64,000 nt of DNA from Rebecca billardiae RCC1528 (GCA_965240325.2 OZ251225.1:1116001-1180000); one strand, 5' to 3'; positions 10,528-22,095 are shown, counted from the first letter of the stretch. Program-made: numbers and translations. The notes: generated by a model from the sequence alone, not told the origin.

Positions 10528-13500
10528 ATGTCATTCCGACGGCCTCGCGGCATCACCCGCGCATCAGCCCTGTCCGGCGATGTGCAGCTCCCCGAGGACA
10601 TTTTGTCGCGCATCCCGTCGTCAATCACTGCGCCCAACTCGCCCTTCCAGCGGCATGCCCCCCAGAGCCCCACGGGCTCGGGCCCGCCGGGCTCGCCCAA
10701 TCAGCTGCGCGATAAGACGACGCGTGCCGCTGCCGAGCGCGAGGACTTCGCCTCGACCATGGTCGCCATGCGCGAGTTCTGCGAGAACCGGCGGATGGCC
10801 AAGATCCGGGCTGACTCGGATCTGAAGGCGATCCTGCGGGAGCTGCCGAGCGAGCAGATGCTGTCGGACGAGGACCGCGAGCAGCTCGCTGGGCTCATCG
10901 ACAAGTTCCTCTTCCTGGCCGTCGGCGCACTCTCTCGGCCTGTCTGTCAGGTACGCCCGAGCTCCTGCGCCCGCGCCGACGCGGCATGCGCTCGCGCGCG
11001 TGCCATGCGCGCGGCCGGCGCACGCAGCTGGCGTGTGCCGACTGTCGCCGCCCCCGTGACCCGCCGCGCCGCGCGCGCAGGAGCTCGTCGTGGAGCTCCA
11101 GTCGATCCGCTCCCGCACCGCCGCGCCGCTCGTCACGCGCGTCCTCTTCGCGATCTCGCCTGTGCTCCGGCGCGCGCTCACAGACGCCGAGCTCACGCTC
11201 ACGCCCGTGCGGCACACGACGCACACGGTGGGCGAGCGGCAGGAGTCGTCCTTCCTGAGCACGCTGCGCGCGACGGAGAGCAAGCAGGAGTGGGACGCGA
11301 CCATGCGTCGGAGGCGCGAGCTCGCCTCGCCCACCGACGCCGGGCCGCAAGCCGCGGACGCGGAGCCGATCGCGCCAGCGCCCGCCGCCGTCGACCCGTC
11401 GGCGTTTGCGCCGCCGATGCTGCAGGCGCAGAGCCGCGCAGGCTCGGAGCTTCTGCTGTGCCGCGTGTGCGAGCAGCCTGTCTCGGCGGCGGAGATGGAG
11501 GAGCACGTGACGATGTGCATGCTCGACATGATGGTCTTCGTCTCCGTCCGCCGCATCCGCCGCGCCCTGCGACATGTCGAGCGGCTGTGCACGCGCGTCG
11601 AGCACGCGTGCTCTGGCCAGTTTGGCTGGTCGGGCAGCCTGGGCGAGGCGCACCAAGGCGCGCTCGTCGGCCTCAGCGCGCGGTACAGCGCGGACGCGGC
11701 GCGGGACGAGGGCGCGGGCTCGGCGGAGGGCGGCGGCGCGGGCGGCAGCGCCGAGCTCGAGCCGCCCCCCAACACTGCGATGCGACGGCGCTCGGGTGAC
11801 ATGCAGGCGTCTCTGCAGCTGCTCTACACCTGCAGGGAGTGCTGCGTGCGCGCGCTGCGCATGCTGGACGGCGTCGACGGCACGCCGAGGCCGCACGACG
11901 CGTCGCGCTCGCGCGAGGCGTTCGCGCTGCTGCAGACGGAGCTCACGACGCTCGAGCGCGTGGACAAGCAGGAGCTGCCGCGCAAGGTGATGCGGCTCGT
12001 CATTGAGAGCACGGAGGTGCGCGCGCACGCGCGCACGCGCGGCCTGCGCGCGGTGCGGCCTGCGCGCGGTGCGGCCCGGGTGGAGCGCGCGCCGCGCCAC
12101 CGTCGCGTCATCGCGCTGTCTCCGTCCCGGCACGTGGCGCCGGCCGCACGGCGTGCGAGCCAGCGGCTGCACGCTGGCGCTGCGCGCTCGGCGCGTGCGC
12201 CTGCCAGCCCCTCACCCGCGCTCGTCCCGCGCCCCGCCGCGCTCACTGCGCCGCGCCGCCGCGCCGCCGCTGCCGCGCCGCCGCCGCCGCGCCGCCGCCG
12301 CAGGCTGTCGCCGAGGGCGCGCAGCTTGCCGAGCTCGCCGGGCATTTTCTGGAGGTCTTTCAGGAGGCGGCGCGCTCGGGCTCGCGCCCCTTGCAGCGCT
12401 CGCGCTCGCTCACCTCGCTCCACGCGGCGGAGCTCGAGCTCGAGCTCGCGGCGGGCTCGATCGGCGGCCACCCGCTGCCGGCGCAGCAGCTGGCGCCGCC
12501 CGCGGGCCTCGGTGGCCTCGGCGCGCTGCTCAGCACGCCCGAGCGGCCCGCGGACGAGCAGGAGCTGAGCCCGACGGACGCCCCCGGCGCGCCGGCCAGC
12601 GCCGAGCCCGCGGGCCCGAAGCCGCCGCCCCCGCGGCTCGACCGCTCGCTGCTGGCCGGCGCGGAGGGCGCGGCGGGAGCGGCGACCTCCTCCGATGCCT
12701 CGCCGCACTCGCCGACGACGCACCTTGGGCCGCTGTTCAACACGCGCGAGTTCGGCTCGCGGGAGCACGGGAACAAGCGCTCGCCGCCGATGCGCTCGCT
12801 CGCGCAGATGCGCTCGAGCGCCGCGCACGACGCGCTCACGCGCTCGGGCGGATCGCCGCTCGGCGAGCGGCGCGGCGCGTCGCCGCTCAACCCGGGCGCG
12901 ACTGCGGCCGCGCCGCCGCTCCCGGCGCCGCCGTCGCTGCCCGCGTCTCACTCGGGCTCGGAGCGAGGCAGCTGGAGCGGCTCGCCGCTGATTGGGCCCA
13001 CGATGGCGCTCAGCGCCTCAGGACTGGCTCACAGCGGCCTCGGCCCGGGCAGCTCGTCGCCGGCGGGCGCGGCGGCGAACAGCGGCGGCGAGAGCGGAGG
13101 CAGCGCGCGCAATACGCCAGACCTGGGCCAGCGCCCGTCGCTGATGGCGACGGGCGCGGCGGCGCCGCTCGGCAGCCCGTCGATGGGCGCTCGGATGCCC
13201 GGCGTCTCCAGGCGGCTGCTCGACCGGCACGAGCAGCGCGCAGGCATGCAGATCTCGATCTCCTCGTTCGAGATGATCAAGCCCATCTCGCGCGGCGCGT
13301 ACGGCCGAGTCTACCTGGCGATGAAGCGGCGGACTGGCGACCTGTATGCAGTCAAGGTGCGCGCACCCGCGCACCCGCGCACCCGCGCCGCGCGCCGCCT
13401 CACCCAGGCGCGCACCGCTCACCCCGCGCTGCGCCCGCCGCGCGCGCGACGCGCGCCGCCCGCGCGGCCGCGCTGCGCCGCCGCCGCCGCCGCCGCGCCG

Positions 13501-15375
13501 CGCGCGCAGGTGCTGAGCAAGGCCGACACGCTGCGCAAGAACCAGCTGGCGAACGTGACGGCGGAGCAGGCGATCCTCGCGAGCGCCAACAACCCGTTTG
13601 TCGTGAAGCTCTTCTACTCGTTCGCGTCCAAGCAGAACCTGTACATGGTGATGGAATTCGTCAACGGCGGAGACCTGTACTCGCTGCTGCAGGCGGTCGG
13701 CCGGCTGGACGAGGGCACGGCGCGCGCGTACATCGCCGAGCTGTGCCTCGCGCTGCAGTACCTGCACGAGGAGCTGGGCGTGGTGCACCGCGACCTCAAG
13801 CCTGACAACGCGCTCATCGACGCAAACGGCCACATCGTGCTCACCGACTTTGGGCTCTCGCACATGGGCGTGGGCGACGCGCTGCCGCCCGCGCCCGCGC
13901 CGCGCGAGCTGCGCGAGCTGCGGACGAGCGTCGACGGCGCGGGCGGCGCCGGCTCGGCCGGCTCGCTCTCGCTCGGCCGCTCCGACTCGAACCGCGACTC
14001 GAACCGCGACTCGAACCGCTCGTCGCGGCCGGACAGCCGCGCGCACACGCCGCACTCGCGCTCGGGCTCAAACTCGCCCCGGCCCGCGAGCGACGACGCG
14101 GCCGCCGAGCAGCAGAGCGGAGCGAACACGACGCTGGCGGGCGCGGTCGGCGCGCGCGCGCCCGCGCTGCCCGTCGGCCTCACCAGCCTCGGCCGGACGC
14201 TCGCCGTGGGCGCGGCGGCGGGCGCCGGCGCCGGCGGATGCGCCGGCTGCTCGGGCGGCTCGGCCGGCTCCTTGGGCCACGCCTCCGCCGACTCGCCGCC
14301 GCCCCCCGCCGCGGGCCCGCCGCAGCCGCGCCCGATCCGAGGCAAGGTGGGCACCCCCGACTACATGTCGCCCGAGATCCTGCTCGGCACGGGCCACGAC
14401 GCGCGCGTCGACTGGTGGTCGCTCGGCGTGGTGCTGTACGAGCTGCTGATCGGCGTGACGCCCTTCAACGCTGACTCGCCGCAGGGCGTCTTTGAGAAGG
14501 TGCTGCGCGGGCAGGTCGAGTGGCCGCCGGGCGCGGCGGAGCACCTCTCTGCCGAGGCCATCCAGCTGGTCGGACAGCTGCTCACGCTCGACCCAGACCG
14601 CAGGCTGGGCACCAAGGGCGCGGCCGAGGTGATGGCGCACCCGTGGTTCGACGGCGTCGAGTGGGACAAGCTGCGGCAGCGCGAGCGCTCGCACGCGCCC
14701 TTTGTGCCCAAGCTCGACGACCTCTACGACACGTCCTACTTCAAGGAGCGCGTGCGCAGCGCGCGCGGCGCCGCGCAGACGTCGAGCGCCGACCCGGACT
14801 TCACGCTCGCGCCGCCCGGCGCCGCGCCCGCCGCCGCCGCCGCCGCCTCGGCGGTGCCCGCCGCCAAGCCGCCGACGGTCGCGGTGGACGAGGTCGCGAG
14901 CGACGACTCGGACGCCGAGATGCCGGGGTACTCGCGCGTCCGCGACCGGCAGCGCGGCGCGAGCAGCTCGTCTAGCAGCGACGACGCGCGCGGCGCTCGC
15001 GCGCCCGCCTCCGCGCCCGAGCTCGCGGAGGGCCTCGACGTGGACGAGCCGGACGACTTCTCCGCCTTCTCGACGTTTGTGCACCTGGGCAACCTGCAGC
15101 AGGTGACGCAGCGCAAGCTCGCCGACCTGAAGCGGCGGCTCGCGGAGGACTCGCCGCACGACTTCCTCAGCGAATGCGGCTCGCTGCCCGTGTCGACCGC
15201 GCCGTCGCCCACGGCCGCGCGGCACAGCACCTCGGCCGCCTTCCTCGGGCCCGCGCTCTCCCCACCGCCCTCGCGCGTGGCGGCGGGCAGCGCGAGCGGC
15301 GCGCTGCTGGGCTCGTCGCTGCTGAGCGCGCCGTTCCACCTGCACACCTCGTCAAAGCAGCACGGGGCCAGATGA
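10528..15375 (+). CDS. IRE/Rim15/MAST-type AGC serine/threonine kinase
   Basis: Exons 10528-10950, 11081-12016, 12304-13356 and 13510-15375 encode about 1425 aa. Donors are GTACGC, GTGCGC and GTGCGC. All acceptors end CAG and all phases are 0. The N-terminal helical region is followed by a CxxC-x(11)-H-x(4)-C finger, CRVCEQPVSAAEMEEHVTMC, as in plant IRE kinases. A long Ser/Pro-rich linker follows. The kinase domain starts FEMIKPISRGAYGRVYLA. It has AVK (split from the rest by intron 3), HRDLKPDN and DFGLSHMG, then a ~160-aa low-complexity insertion before GKVGTPDYMSPEILLG, and the AGC tail (APFVPKLDDLYDTSYF). The split activation segment and the finger together identify the IRE/Rim15/Greatwall-MAST branch, which links nutrient or cell-cycle signals to phosphatase control. 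The start is the ATG of MSFRRPRG; an extra upstream exon is possible. Confidence 0.85.
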
Positions 15376-15978
15376 CAGTGGGCGACATGGTCGGAGCGGG
15401 CGCCGGCCTGGCGCTCGGCGTCGAGTGCGTCGACTGCTGCCGCTGGCCGGTCCGCGCGATGTCCGTGTCGGACGGACAGTCGGCGGTGATGACCGTACTG
15501 GTACTCTTCCGTGACCCGTCTCCGGAGACGACGAGATCGCGCTGCGATCATACTGACATTACTGTAGTTATAATTAATAAGCATCAATATTCGGATGACG
15601 AATTATTAATATATATATATATATATATATGCTGTCGTTAATATTATGATGGATTATTATGCGCGCGACTCGCCGCCCGGCCCCGCAGACGCCAGACAGC
15701 GGCAGACGCGCCTTCACTCTTCAGTTCAGACTTTTCTACGGCGTACTTCTACTGGGCGGTCAATCGCGTGCCATCTGAGTCTGATATCGCGCGCGATGAC
15801 TCACCGCAGCATGCTATGCGCTGCTGCGCTGCAGCTCAGTGCATGTCCTGCGGATGCCAAGGCTGAGCTGCAGGACAATGAGTTGCAGCCCCCGGCACGC
15901 CGGCCGTCACGCCGCCGGCGTGGCAGCCGCCGCAGCGGGCCCGCCGCAGTCCCGGAGGCTGACGGTCACTCTGCTGAG
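15376..15978. other. Short convergent spacer with (AT)n
   Basis: Lies between the 3' ends of the kinase (+) and the unknown gene (-). It contains an (AT)11 run at 15609-15630 and no supported coding sequence. Confidence 0.6.
15609..15630. repeat. (AT)n microsatellite
   Basis: Perfect alternating AT run of 22 bp in the convergent spacer. Confidence 0.9.
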
Positions 15979-17454
15979 TCAGGACCTTCCCTGCTTCATC
16001 GTCGTCGTCATCCGTGGCGGCTGCATTGGCGTCCACGCTGGTGACGCCGCTGTGAGCGTGAGCGCGTCAAATGCCTCGCCATCATCGAGCTCCGAATAGA
16101 ACTCCGCATCGCCGCCGCCGCCGCTGCCGCCGAGCGCGGCACGGAACAAGCCCTCACGCCGGCTGCGCTGCGAGTGCTCGTCGCTGTCCGACGCAAGCAG
16201 GTGCGGCTGGCGCCGCTCCAGATTGCGCAGCACGGAAGGCGCGCTGCCGCGCGCCGCGGGATGGAACGCCACGGCAGGCACCAGGTGCATGCCCGTGCCG
16301 CCCCCGTACACGGCCGGCTCGGCGGGCTCCCGCCACCAGTCGAACGGCGTTGGCTCCTCGTATCGCCGCGCGTGCTGCAGCTCGACGGTGAAGCGCGGGT
16401 CTCGGAGGGACCACCAGCCGGGCTCGGGGGGGCGCGAGGCGCTCTCGAGGTGGCGCCGCTCGTCCTTGAGCCGCATCTGCTCCGCGCGCAGCACGGCGAG
16501 GTACGTCTCGTACGACTCGAACAGCGTGGGCCCGCCCGGCTCGTTGGGCGCCGCGCCCGTGCGCGAGTGCCACGGCTGCGCGCGGCCGGCGCGAGCACCG
16601 CGCGCCTCGTGCGCGCGCGACGCGCTCGAGGGGCGGCGCCTGGCGCGCTCTCGCTGCGCAGCGAGCTGCGCGCGCGACGTGGGCGAGCCCTCCCGCTCGA
16701 TCCGCTCGCGCGAGTGCTGCAGCCCGGAGTAGACGACGTCAAAGGGCTCGACGCGATGCGGCAGCGGCTTGCCCAGCTGGCGGCGCAGCTCGAGGCGCTC
16801 AGCCTCGAGGCGCTCAGCGGCGGCTATGGGCGAGGTCTGGCCGAGCGCGGCAAAAGGACCCCTCGGAACGCCATGGCGCGCGCCCGCTGCCGCGCTGTCA
16901 GCCCCGGTCGCGTGCGCGGCTGCTTGCGGCACCACCGCGCCTTGGACGCTTGCGCTCGCGAGCGCTTGCGCGGCACGCAGCATGGACTGAACGGTGTCCG
17001 CGTCGGGCACGCCGTCGGTAAGCGGGTCCCTCTTCCTCGGCGCGTCGCCCAGGGCATCGACGAGCAGGTACAACTGCCGGACGAGCTCAGCCTCGCGCTC
17101 GCCGAGCGGCGCTCGTAGCCGGGGCAGCTCGACGCACGCGAATGTGAGCAGAGCCTCCAGCTCGGCGGGCGCCAGGCCGACGGACGCATCCGCTGCGGGG
17201 GTGCCAGAAGACTCCTCGGTCCCCACCGAGCTGGCCACCGATGGGCGCTGCCGGCCGGAGCCACGCATGCGCACGCGCTTCATTCGCGGCAGCAGCGACG
17301 ACAATGACGCAGGCTTCGGAGCGGAGGTCGCGAAATCGGTTTCCTCTTCTGTCCGTATTTCCGTTTCGACTTTTCCGTCTGGGACTCCGCTCGTGGGCGC
17401 TACCGTAACTCTGAACTCGGCTGCGCGGGCGAAGCCGGCAAGCCGCCGAAACAC
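15979..17454 (-). CDS. Unrecognised 491-aa protein
   Basis: Single-exon ORF starting MFRRLAGFARAAEFRVTV. I do not recognise a family. The first ~20 residues are basic and hydrophobic without acids, which would fit a mitochondrial or plastid transit peptide. Residues ~95-170 look helical (LEALLTFACVELPRLRAPL, ELVRQLYLLVDALGDA). A middle Arg/Ser-rich stretch follows. A more ordered block near residues 320-400 has ESYETYLAVLRAEQMRLKDE, GWWSLRDPRFTVEL and PFDWWREPAEPAVYGGG, the segment most likely to be conserved. The tail is acidic (AEFYSELDDGEAFDALTL). Coding status rests on length, the varied and non-repetitive block with aromatic residues, and the poor composition of the antisense frames. It is divergent from the GtrA-like gene. 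Confidence 0.55.
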   Translation of the reverse strand: MFRRLAGFARAAEFRVTVAPTSGVPDGKVETEIRTEEETDFATSAPKPASLSSLLPRMKRVRMRGSGRQRPSVASSVGTEESSGTPAADASVGLAPAELEALLTFACVELPRLRAPLGEREAELVRQLYLLVDALGDAPRKRDPLTDGVPDADTVQSMLRAAQALASASVQGAVVPQAAAHATGADSAAAGARHGVPRGPFAALGQTSPIAAAERLEAERLELRRQLGKPLPHRVEPFDVVYSGLQHSRERIEREGSPTSRAQLAAQRERARRRPSSASRAHEARGARAGRAQPWHSRTGAAPNEPGGPTLFESYETYLAVLRAEQMRLKDERRHLESASRPPEPGWWSLRDPRFTVELQHARRYEEPTPFDWWREPAEPAVYGGGTGMHLVPAVAFHPAARGSAPSVLRNLERRQPHLLASDSDEHSQRSRREGLFRAALGGSGGGGDAEFYSELDDGEAFDALTLTAASPAWTPMQPPRMTTTMKQGRS

Positions 17455-18055
17455 GAGCGGGTGGGCGCGCGGCCGAGCTTCAACTTTTTCAACTCGTGGC
17501 CACTCGTCCGGGGTGACCGAGGTCTAATCGAATTCGAGTGGTCATCAAGCTGGAATCAAAAGACTCTCCACCTCATAAGTGGTTCGACCGGCATGACAAT
17601 CAGGGTTTGACTGTCCTTTGACGACTCGGGTGATTCCCGTGGCGACGCACAACTGAACAGCCCATTCTCATTGGTCGATTTCGTCGGGCAACCTCGAGGT
17701 ATTTTTGCGCTCGTTAGCGGGCGAGCTGACATATGCACAAGCAGTTCAGCGAGTAATGCCTCGGCGGGGAGGCCGTCCAGGGTATTTAGAACTCACCCAG
17801 GAACCATCGGCGACGCAACCCAAGATGCGCACACGGAGGCCCTGGCGAGAGCTGGGCAGGGCGCATCGCGAAGCTCGTCGCACGCGGCCGCAGAACCCGC
17901 GCTGTTTGTAAGCGTATTCTCCAGGAAGAGCCAACTTGCCCAGCGCCTCTTTTGACCAGTTGCGCCTGTGGTGGTGCCCTCGCATCGGCACTGGGCCTGC
18001 AGCGCACTCGGGCGCGGCACAGCCCATCGCTGCGGTGCGCTGGGGCACGGGCGGC

Positions 18056-19143
18056 ATGTGTCAGACGTCCGCGCGCGTGAGCCGTGTCACGCGCCTCGAC
18101 ATCCTGCCACTCGCCGAGTCGGTGCGGTGGCGCGGCAAGCTGCTGCCGCGGTATGGTTGGTACATGCTCTCGGGAGCGCTGTGCGACATCGGGCAGTTCG
18201 TGTTGTACAAGCTGTTGTGGAACACGTTCGGGCTGCCCACGCTGGCTTGGACAGCTGCATACGTGCTGAGCATCGCGATGCGCCAGGAGACGCACAAGGT
18301 GTTTGTCTTCGGCCACTATGAGGGCGCGTGGTGGAAGAACCTCTGGCGCTTCTACTGCGTGTACTTCCTCACAGTCGCCACGTCGATGCCGGTCAACCTG
18401 CTGCTCGTGCGGGCGATGGCGTTCCTGCCGCGCGAGGTCACCGCGCTTGGCATCGCCGAGAACACCTATGTGCGCGCCGGCGCGCATGCTCGCCCATGCG
18501 AGCGCGCCCTACGCACGCGCAAGCCCGCAGTGCAGCAGTGGCCTCGGCGCGGGCGAGCCACCGCGTGCGCGCACTGGGGCGAGGGGGCGGTCGCGTGAGC
18601 GGGGGCGGGGGCGGAGCGCTCGTGGCTGCTCGCCTCGCACCACGCCCGGCGCTCACCACCGCGCGCGCGTGCGCACGGCCGCGCACCAGGCGTACTTCGG
18701 CACGACAATATACACAGGCATCTTCAGCTACCTGCGGCTCAAAGCCAACTGGCGACGGGTGCGCGCACGCGCGGCGCGCGGCGCGCGGCGCGCGGCGCGC
18801 GGCCGAGGGGTGATCAGCGGGAGTGCTCGGCGGGGCGGCGGTGTGACCTGGCGCGGGCACGCGTACGCCGATGCGCGCGGCCCCGCGCTCATCCGCCCTC
18901 CCCCCACCCCCACCGCAGCCGATGAAGGTGAGTAAGAGTGGCCTGGACCTCGGCGTGCTGCCGACTAAGGCCACCATCACCGGCGCCACGCCGAGCGCGT
19001 TCACAAAATGGCAGCTCTCGCCGGGCGAGCTCAGCCGACGAGGGCTCGCGGCGCATGTCAACCCGTGCAGGACGGGCTCGCAGCCAAAACACCAGCGGGT
19101 GCCGAGCTACGGCAGCGAATATTCCAAGCTGCTCGCTATCTGA
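18056..19143 (+). CDS. GtrA-like multi-spanning membrane protein
   Basis: Exons 18056-18469, 18690-18758 and 18919-19143, all phase 0. Donors are GTGCGCGC twice; acceptors are ACCAG and CGCAG. The core reads LLPRYGWYMLSGALCDIGQF, a hydrophobic segment, then RQETHKVFVFGHYEG and WRFYCVYFLTVATSMPVNLLL. After the first intron comes YFGTTIYTGIFSYLRLKANW. This is the GtrA/DPMS-like layout: four membrane segments in two similar halves, each ending near a 'K-x-VF' or 'lrlkanW' motif. GtrA-family proteins are linked to lipid-linked sugar transfer in bacteria; the eukaryotic members are poorly characterised. The ~75-aa soluble tail from exon 3 is less certain. An internal AAG|GTGAGTAAG could act as a further donor. 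The start used is MCQTSARVSRV; upstream in-frame codons exist but lack an ATG. Confidence 0.6.
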
Positions 19144-20133
19144 ACCACCGCCACCTGCGCGCACTCGGCCGACCGACACGTCGCGCCGACCGCCGCCGGT
19201 GGCACCCCCGATCTGACGGTGGCTTTGTTTTATTCGCCGCGCGCGCTCGGCGCGCGGGCGCGGGCGGTGTGCCCTCTCGATTTCTCGCGCGGGCGGCAGG
19301 CGAGGAGTGGGGCGAGGCGACTGCGAGCAGGCGGCGTCACTCTTCGGGCAGCGCGGGCCCATAGGCCATACTGGTGCCCCAAAAAAGTGCCGCTGTGACG
19401 ACTGTGTCGACTGTCTCCGAGTGTCAGCCCTGTGACGACTGTGTCGACTGTCTCCGAGTGTCAGCCCCTTCGGCGCCTGGCAGTGACCGTCATCATTCTC
19501 ACGGCCCTTCTTCGACAACCGTCCGAACCGCGATCGGCCCGCGCGTGGCGCGTCGACGGGCGCGTGACGCGGCCGGATTCTGGAGTGTCGAATCGTCTCG
19601 GACGAATGATTCTGTCTCGCGAATGATCGGTCACTTATCAGTACGTGCGAGTGTTCGTACTTATATTGCGCGATGAATCATATAATAAGAAGAATAATGA
19701 TATGATATATATATATATATATATACTCTGATGCAAGAATTACCGTATGAATCGGACCATCAATGAGCCGAGAGAATCCGTGTCAATACCGACATAAATA
19801 AATAAATATATATATATTTATTAATACTGTCCAGAACGGATGGCGCCGGGCCACGCCGGCGCTGCCATACAATAACAATATCAGGTCGGTCCGGGTCCGG
19901 GTCGGTCGGCGAGTCGCTCAGTCACGACCGATGGCGATGAGTAGGACGCGCCGTCGCGCGCCGCGGGCTGAGTGACCCCGCGGCCGACGCCGCCGCGGCC
20001 GCGGGCCTCGCGTTACCAGCCCTCACCGACACCAGTCACGGCAGTCACCTCAGGCCCAGTCCTGCTCGCACGGAAGCCCGCTCGTCACGCGGCCGCGCGG
20101 TGCGCTGCCCTCCGCAGCTGACTGCTGCACTGG
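19144..20133. other. Intergenic, repeats and AT-rich tracts
   Basis: Convergent gap between the GtrA-like gene and the LRR gene. It holds a tandem 37-38-bp duplication (19393-19467), AT dinucleotide runs near 19704-19725 and a TAAA/TATA-rich run near 19795-19825. No gene supported. Confidence 0.6.
19393..19467. repeat. Tandem duplication, 37-38 bp x 2
   Basis: The unit, containing GACGACTGTGTCGACTGTC and ending GAGTGTCAGCCC, appears twice head-to-tail and almost identical. Function unknown. Confidence 0.85.
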
Positions 20134-22095
20134 TCAAATGACTGGAGCGGGGATATGCGGCAACAGATGCTGCTGCGGCGCGCCACGGGTGCCGAGGTCA
20201 CCGCCGAGACTTTCTGTCGACTGCAGCCGCTGCAGCTGACGCTCGAGGCGCGCCATGTTGCCCTGCAGCTCGTGGTTGCGCCGCACCGCGTCGTCGAGCA
20301 TCGCGGCGGCTTGCTCCGCCTCCGCGTGTGCCCTCTCTGTCTCAGCCAGAAGCGCATCCCCGCCACCGGAGTCCGGCCCAAGCAGCTGCAGCCGTCGGAC
20401 CTCGGCGCGCAGCGCGCTCAGCTCCGCCAGCAGCGCGGCCTCCTCCTCGTCGGTCGCGGGCGGCGCCGGCTGCGCCGCGTACGGCGACGGGTACAGGTGC
20501 TCATTGCTCGCCTGCGAGCGTGGCGGCGTATGAGCAGGAGGGCTGCTGGCAGTGGTGGCGCCGAGCGCGGCATGGCTCGGCGAGGCCGGCAGCCCCTGCG
20601 CAGCCGCGGCCGCATGGAGAGGGGCGCTCTGCGTGCCGGCGCCTGCTTGGAGCGCGGAGAGCGCGTTCTGCCGCGCAGCCCACTCGAGCGCCTGCGTGAG
20701 CGTCAACAGTGCGGGCAGCTGGCTGAGCTCACCAAAATGGATGAGCGCCGTGTTCTCGTGCGCCGCCTGGCGCAGCGCGTGCACGCCTGCGTCGCCGATG
20801 AACGTGCGGCTCAGGAGAACCTCGACGAGAGGCGCGGCGGTGCGGCCACGGAGAAGCCGCGCTAGCGGCAGGGCGAATGCGTCCCCGAGGGGGTTGCCGC
20901 TCAGGTCGAGCGCCTCGACCGTCTCGTTCGACCCGAGCGCATCGAGCAGGGCGAGCCCGCCGCGCGCATAGATGGCGCAGTTGGCTAGCGCGAGCTTGCG
21001 CAGGCCGACGCGCGCGTGGCCGGCCGCCGCCTTGCGTTGCGCGCTGGGTGCCGACGCGGCGCGCAACGCCTCGGCGCACGCCACGGCGCCGTCGTCGCCA
21101 ATGAAGCAGAAGTTGAGATCGATCTCGTGCACGTGCCCACACGGGCGGCCCGGCGCCAGTGCCTTGAGTACAGTGGCCGTGGCCGCAGCGCTCAGCCGCG
21201 CGTGCGTGAGACCGAGGGAGCGCAGCTGCGCGCTCGCACCGACGGCGGTGAGGACGCGCGGGACGGAGCTCGGCGGCACGGAGGCCCGAATCTCTGTCAG
21301 CGTGCCGCCCTCCGCCGCATGGGCCGTGAGCGCGTCGCCGAGCTCGGTGGCCCAGGCCGAGCGTGCAAGCAGTCGTGGGCAGTTGCTCACGTCGAGCCGC
21401 ACGAGCGTGCGGTTGGCGCGGAGCGCGCCCGGGAGCGCGCGGGCAAACTCGTGCTCAAAGTCGTTAGCCGACACGTCGAGCGAGGTCAAGTGCTTCGAGC
21501 GCCCGGAAAGGAGCGGCGCGAGCGCCTCCACGTGCGCGTCCTCCAGCGCGCACTTTGCCAGCGAGAGTGTGCGCACGTGCGGCGCTGCCGAGACGAGTGC
21601 GCGGCAGAAGAGCATGAGTGCCCTCGCCGACCACAGCGAGCCGAGGCCGCCGGGGGAGACGAAACCGACGAGCTCGAGCGTGTGCAGGAAGGGCGCCGCG
21701 CGCACGCCGTCCAGCACGGAGAGGACCGTCGCCTCGAGGCTCGGCGGGGCGGAGAAGAGCGGTGAGCTGCGCGTGCACGCCATCGCCAGAGCGCGGGTGC
21801 TGAAGCGGGCGCTGCCTTTAGCGAGCGCATCCACAAGCGTCGGTTCTGGCGACACCTCGTGCTGTATGCAGGCCTCACGGTAGCTCAGCTGTGCTCGCGC
21901 CGAGGCGCGCGCGTCGTGCGCAGAGTCAGCAAGCCGCTGGTCTGCAGCGCGCCGGGCTGCAATGTGGACGTACGAGATGTGCAAGGCCTGCGGCTGCTCT
22001 ACCGCCTGCTCCGGCGTGCGCGCTCGCCTGGTTGGGGACTGGCGGCGACGTGCGATCGTGGACGAGCGCGAGCTTGCCTTGCCGACGACGCGCAT
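20134..22095 (-). CDS. Leucine-rich-repeat (RNI-type) protein with C-terminal coiled coil
   Basis: Single ORF of 653 aa. Residues ~120-430 contain LRRs of the ribonuclease-inhibitor type: VRTLSLAKCALEDAHVEAL, LTSLDVSANDFEHEFA, LVRLDVSNCPRLL, LRSLGLTHARLSA, VHEIDLNFCFIGDDGA, LRKLALANCAIYARGGLALL, VEALDLSGNPLGDAF and VEVLLSRTFIGDAG. A Pro/Ala/Ser-rich linker follows. A coiled coil (EEEAALLAELSALRAEVRRLQ and NMARLERQLQRLQ) occupies about 535-630. An LRR block followed by a coiled coil is the architecture of the centrosomal protein CEP78, but I cannot claim orthology by eye. The N-terminal ~90 residues are basic and low in conservation signs, so a downstream ATG is possible. It is divergent from the CAF1 gene (262 bp). 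Confidence 0.75.
   Translation of the reverse strand: MRVVGKASSRSSTIARRRQSPTRRARTPEQAVEQPQALHISYVHIAARRAADQRLADSAHDARASARAQLSYREACIQHEVSPEPTLVDALAKGSARFSTRALAMACTRSSPLFSAPPSLEATVLSVLDGVRAAPFLHTLELVGFVSPGGLGSLWSARALMLFCRALVSAAPHVRTLSLAKCALEDAHVEALAPLLSGRSKHLTSLDVSANDFEHEFARALPGALRANRTLVRLDVSNCPRLLARSAWATELGDALTAHAAEGGTLTEIRASVPPSSVPRVLTAVGASAQLRSLGLTHARLSAAATATVLKALAPGRPCGHVHEIDLNFCFIGDDGAVACAEALRAASAPSAQRKAAAGHARVGLRKLALANCAIYARGGLALLDALGSNETVEALDLSGNPLGDAFALPLARLLRGRTAAPLVEVLLSRTFIGDAGVHALRQAAHENTALIHFGELSQLPALLTLTQALEWAARQNALSALQAGAGTQSAPLHAAAAAQGLPASPSHAALGATTASSPPAHTPPRSQASNEHLYPSPYAAQPAPPATDEEEAALLAELSALRAEVRRLQLLGPDSGGGDALLAETERAHAEAEQAAAMLDDAVRRNHELQGNMARLERQLQRLQSTESLGGDLGTRGAPQQHLLPHIPAPVI

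Noticed and set aside
10621-12951. Long minus ORFs over the kinase exons
   Set aside because: Antisense to well-supported kinase exons containing a conserved finger and splice sites.
16174-17118. 314-aa + strand ORF antisense to the unknown gene
   Set aside because: Composition is shadow-like (Arg/Ala/Leu) with no ordered motif; the minus frame has a longer ORF with varied blocks.
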